A stretch of DNA of 64,000 bases. It comes from Pseudooceanicola onchidii. GTDB taxonomy: Bacteria > Pseudomonadota > Alphaproteobacteria > Rhodobacterales > Rhodobacteraceae. Location: NCBI RefSeq assembly GCF_004959925.1, contig NZ_SPUW01000001.1:806001-870000 (forward strand), in the 5' to 3' direction. Below are positions 62,166-64,000 of the stretch, one piece after another; within the stretch, counting starts at the first letter, position 1; each line of letters begins with the position of its first letter. The notes under the pieces are model-generated. The model was not told where the DNA came from and made no database searches. It worked only from the letters and a program-made list of their open reading frames with translations. A program made the position numbers and the translations under genes.

Positions 62166-63380
62166 TCAGGTGCCGTAGGCTTTGACCTGCCCCATGACGT
62201 CCTCTGCCGCCGCCACAAGCGCCTGCGCGATCGTCTGGCATTGCTCGACCGTCAAACGGGCCGGAAGGCGGGTATCACAGGCGCGCAGCAGCATGGCGCG
62301 AGTCTTGGGCAACTCGGGCAGGTCGGTGATGAACTGCCAGTTCCAGAAGGCGCGCGCATTGTCCGTCGACATGCCGAAAACCTGGACTTTCACGCCCCGT
62401 GCGGCAGCGGCATCCTGAAATGCGCGGGTCTCGTCATCCGAGAGACCCTCAAGATTGAACTGAAGACTGTCAGGCGCGCGGACCTCAGCTTCCAGCTTGG
62501 CGGGCACCGTAATCCACGGGGATTGTTCGATGATTTCGGCAACGCGGTCGTGGTTGCGCCGTCCGTCCCGGACCCGCCGTGCCAGTTCGGGCAGTTGCGA
62601 CCGGGCGATGGCGGCGCTCATGTTCGACAGGCGCAGATTGTAGAGCGGCAGTTTGTTCTGCCAGCGTTCCAGCGCCTCGACCAAGTCGTTCGAGTTCTCT
62701 CCATGCCGCGCCTTGTGCTTCTTCCACATGTGCTCATAGGCGCCGGACATGATGATCGCCCGCGCAACCGCATCGGCATCGTCCGTGATCAGGATCCCGC
62801 CTTCACCGGAATTGACCATCTTGTAGGACTGGAACGAGAAACAGCCGATCTTGCCGATCGTCCCGATTTTCTGGCCATTCCAAAGGGTGCCAAGAGAATG
62901 CGCCGCATCCTCGATCACGGGGATGCCTGCGCTGTCACAGGCCTTCATGATCGCGTCCATGTCAGAGGTATGGCCACGCATGTGGCTGATAATGACCGCC
63001 TGAACGTTCGGAAGCTTGGCGTGGAAGTCCTCAAGATCGATGCGATAATTGTCGCCGCACTCACACAGGACGACGTCGCAATCGGCGTGAACGATCGACG
63101 ACGGGACCGCGGCAAAGGTAAAGGCCGGGATCATCACGCGCGCGCCACGCGGCAGGCCAAGCGCCTTGAGCGACAGGAAAAGCGCGGCGGAACAAGAGGA
63201 TACGGCAAGCGCGTACCGCGTGCCCATCATCTCGGCAAAGTCGGTTTCCAGAAGCGTGACGGGCGCATCTTCGGGGGCCGTATAGCGGAACAGATCCCCG
63301 GATTGCAGCAGGCGCTCGATTTCCTCGCGGGCGGCTTCGGGGATGGGCTCTGCATCGTAGACGTTCGGCGGAAGAGTCAT
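62166..63380 (-). CDS. DegT/DnrJ/EryC1/StrS family aminotransferase
   Basis: The start is ATG 63380 (MTLPPNVYD), giving 404 residues. It is a PLP-dependent sugar aminotransferase-like protein. The PLP lysine is Lys187 in SFQSYKMVNSGEGG, with VIEDAAHSLGT and SSCSAALFLSLKALG before it. Such enzymes aminate nucleotide-linked keto sugars for polysaccharide or glycan synthesis, though dehydratase members exist. No neighbouring sugar genes are visible, and the FAD oxidoreductase follows on the same strand. Confidence 0.9.
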   Translation of the reverse strand: MTLPPNVYDAEPIPEAAREEIERLLQSGDLFRYTAPEDAPVTLLETDFAEMMGTRYALAVSSCSAALFLSLKALGLPRGARVMIPAFTFAAVPSSIVHADCDVVLCECGDNYRIDLEDFHAKLPNVQAVIISHMRGHTSDMDAIMKACDSAGIPVIEDAAHSLGTLWNGQKIGTIGKIGCFSFQSYKMVNSGEGGILITDDADAVARAIIMSGAYEHMWKKHKARHGENSNDLVEALERWQNKLPLYNLRLSNMSAAIARSQLPELARRVRDGRRNHDRVAEIIEQSPWITVPAKLEAEVRAPDSLQFNLEGLSDDETRAFQDAAAARGVKVQVFGMSTDNARAFWNWQFITDLPELPKTRAMLLRACDTRLPARLTVEQCQTIAQALVAAAEDVMGQVKAYGT

Positions 63381-63464
63381 CTTTCGGCTTTCCTGAAGTT
63401 TGTTTTCGGGAAACCTAAACGAAGCGTCTGTGCGAGCCAAATGAAATCTGGGTGACGCTTTGCC

Positions 63465-64000
63465 TCAGATACCCAGCCGGTCACGCAGGGCGAACCAGCT
63501 CATCGCAGCGACCAGGAAAGGCGTGCGCAGCGCGGCGCCGCCGGGGAAGGGCGTGTTGGGCAGGCGAGACATGGCGTCGAAGCCCTCGGCCTGGCCGCGT
63601 ATCGCCTGCGCCATGAGATAACCGGCGTGTGTCGCCGTTCCGAGCCCATGCCCGGAATAGCCGGAGGCCGTGAGGATATTGGGTGCCAAGCGCGCAAAAT
63701 AAGGCAGCCGTTTCATGGTGATGGCCAATGTGCCGCCCCAAGCGTAGTCGATCTTCACATCCCTGAGATGCGGATAGATCTCGGTCATCGGGCGACGCAC
63801 CTTTGCGGCGATGTCGTGGGGGAAGCGATACCCATAGCTTTCGCCGCCGCCGAACAGCAGCCGACCGTCTTCGGAGAGGCGATAGTAGTTCACCACGAAC
63901 TTGTCGTCCGCGACGGCGATATCTTCGCCCAGCACTTTCGCGGCGTCAGGGCCGAGAGGTTCGGTCGCCGCGATGAAATTGTTGATCGGCATCACCCGGG
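63465..64000 (-). CDS. FAD-dependent amino-acid/polyamine oxidase-like protein (partial)
   Basis: The frame is open to the window edge, so the N-terminus with the FAD-binding Rossmann motif is missing. The visible C-terminal 178 residues include LFGGGESYGYRFP, DYAWGGTLAITMKRLPYFARLAPN and SGYSGHGLGTATHAGYLMAQAI, typical of DAO-type oxidases close to gamma-glutamylputrescine oxidase. The substrate cannot be fixed from this part. It is transcribed toward the DegT gene. Confidence 0.88.
   Translation of the reverse strand, partial: RVMPINNFIAATEPLGPDAAKVLGEDIAVADDKFVVNYYRLSEDGRLLFGGGESYGYRFPHDIAAKVRRPMTEIYPHLRDVKIDYAWGGTLAITMKRLPYFARLAPNILTASGYSGHGLGTATHAGYLMAQAIRGQAEGFDAMSRLPNTPFPGGAALRTPFLVAAMSWFALRDRLGI

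Noticed and set aside
62014-62178. 54-codon plus-strand frame (starting MHVREHMNG) between fpr and the DegT gene
   Set aside because: There is no Shine-Dalgarno sequence, and the frame runs through the DegT terminator and into the end of the DegT gene on the other strand.
1-64000. tRNA, rRNA, CRISPR, insertion-sequence or prophage features
   Set aside because: No T-loop pattern, direct-repeat array, transposase or phage gene was seen on either strand by eye. A tRNAscan and an IS search would confirm this.

Overview
The window looks like chromosomal DNA of a Rhodobacterales alphaproteobacterium (Roseobacter group / Rhodobacteraceae). The reasons are the high GC content, a nuo operon interrupted by small extra genes as in Paracoccus and Rhodobacter, the order nuoN-birA-coaX-rnj, and Rhodobacterales-type genes such as the DUF2849-cysI-cysH-DUF934 block. 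It is mostly densely packed housekeeping DNA. I see no tRNA, rRNA, CRISPR array, insertion sequence or prophage.

Layout: (1) 1-12062, plus strand: the end of nuoG, then nuoH-I-J-K-L-M-N with three small extra genes (a lipoprotein, a carboxymuconolactone-decarboxylase-like protein and a 41-residue membrane peptide), then birA, coaX and rnj (RNase J). (2) 12066-17911, minus strand: a PilZ protein, a DEAD-box helicase, an orphan glycosyltransferase, prfC and a Hint-domain protein. (3) 18097-23910, plus strand: an atypical SDR, an AlkD-like protein, an orphan ABC ATPase, tatABC and a DUF815 ATPase. (4) 23914-27116, minus strand: an IMPACT protein, an NlpD-like protein, pcm and surE. (5) 27322-33537, plus strand: a PqiA-like protein, radA, cvpA, purF, a LysE exporter, a GspC/PilP-like mini-protein, an SDR and a DUF1801 protein. 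(6) 33633-40909, minus strand: an MlaFE-type transporter, alr, a DUF1194 protein, dnaB, pyrE and pyrC. (7) 40954-47805, minus strand: an accessory cluster of three related glycosyltransferase domains, one intact and one degenerate sulfotransferase domain, an FkbM methyltransferase and an uncharacterised protein. (8) 48030-54539, plus strand: CoxD/CoxE-type maturation genes, an OmpA-family protein, xdhC and a MoeA/MoCF-like protein, with no molybdo-hydroxylase structural genes. (9) infC (minus), which appears to start at a rare ATA codon, and an Ala-rich envelope protein. (10) 56207-61890: an Lrp regulator divergent from a sulfate/sulfite assimilation operon (cysG, DUF2849, cysI, cysH, DUF934) and a ferredoxin-NADP reductase. 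(11) 62166-64000, minus strand: a DegT aminotransferase and a partial FAD oxidoreductase.

The most unusual region is the translationally coupled sulfotransferase/glycosyltransferase/FkbM cluster (41972-47805). Its five genes overlap by 1-4 bases, and it encodes what looks like a dedicated pathway for building or decorating a sulfated, methylated glycan. Other points of note are the infC ATA start, an FNR-like box before xdhC, perfect DnaA boxes near dnaB and beside an orphan glycosyltransferase, a composite dispersed intergenic repeat, a siroheme synthase with only half of its methyltransferase domain, and a Hint-domain protein.

All identifications come from reading motifs and gene order. 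No database search was run.
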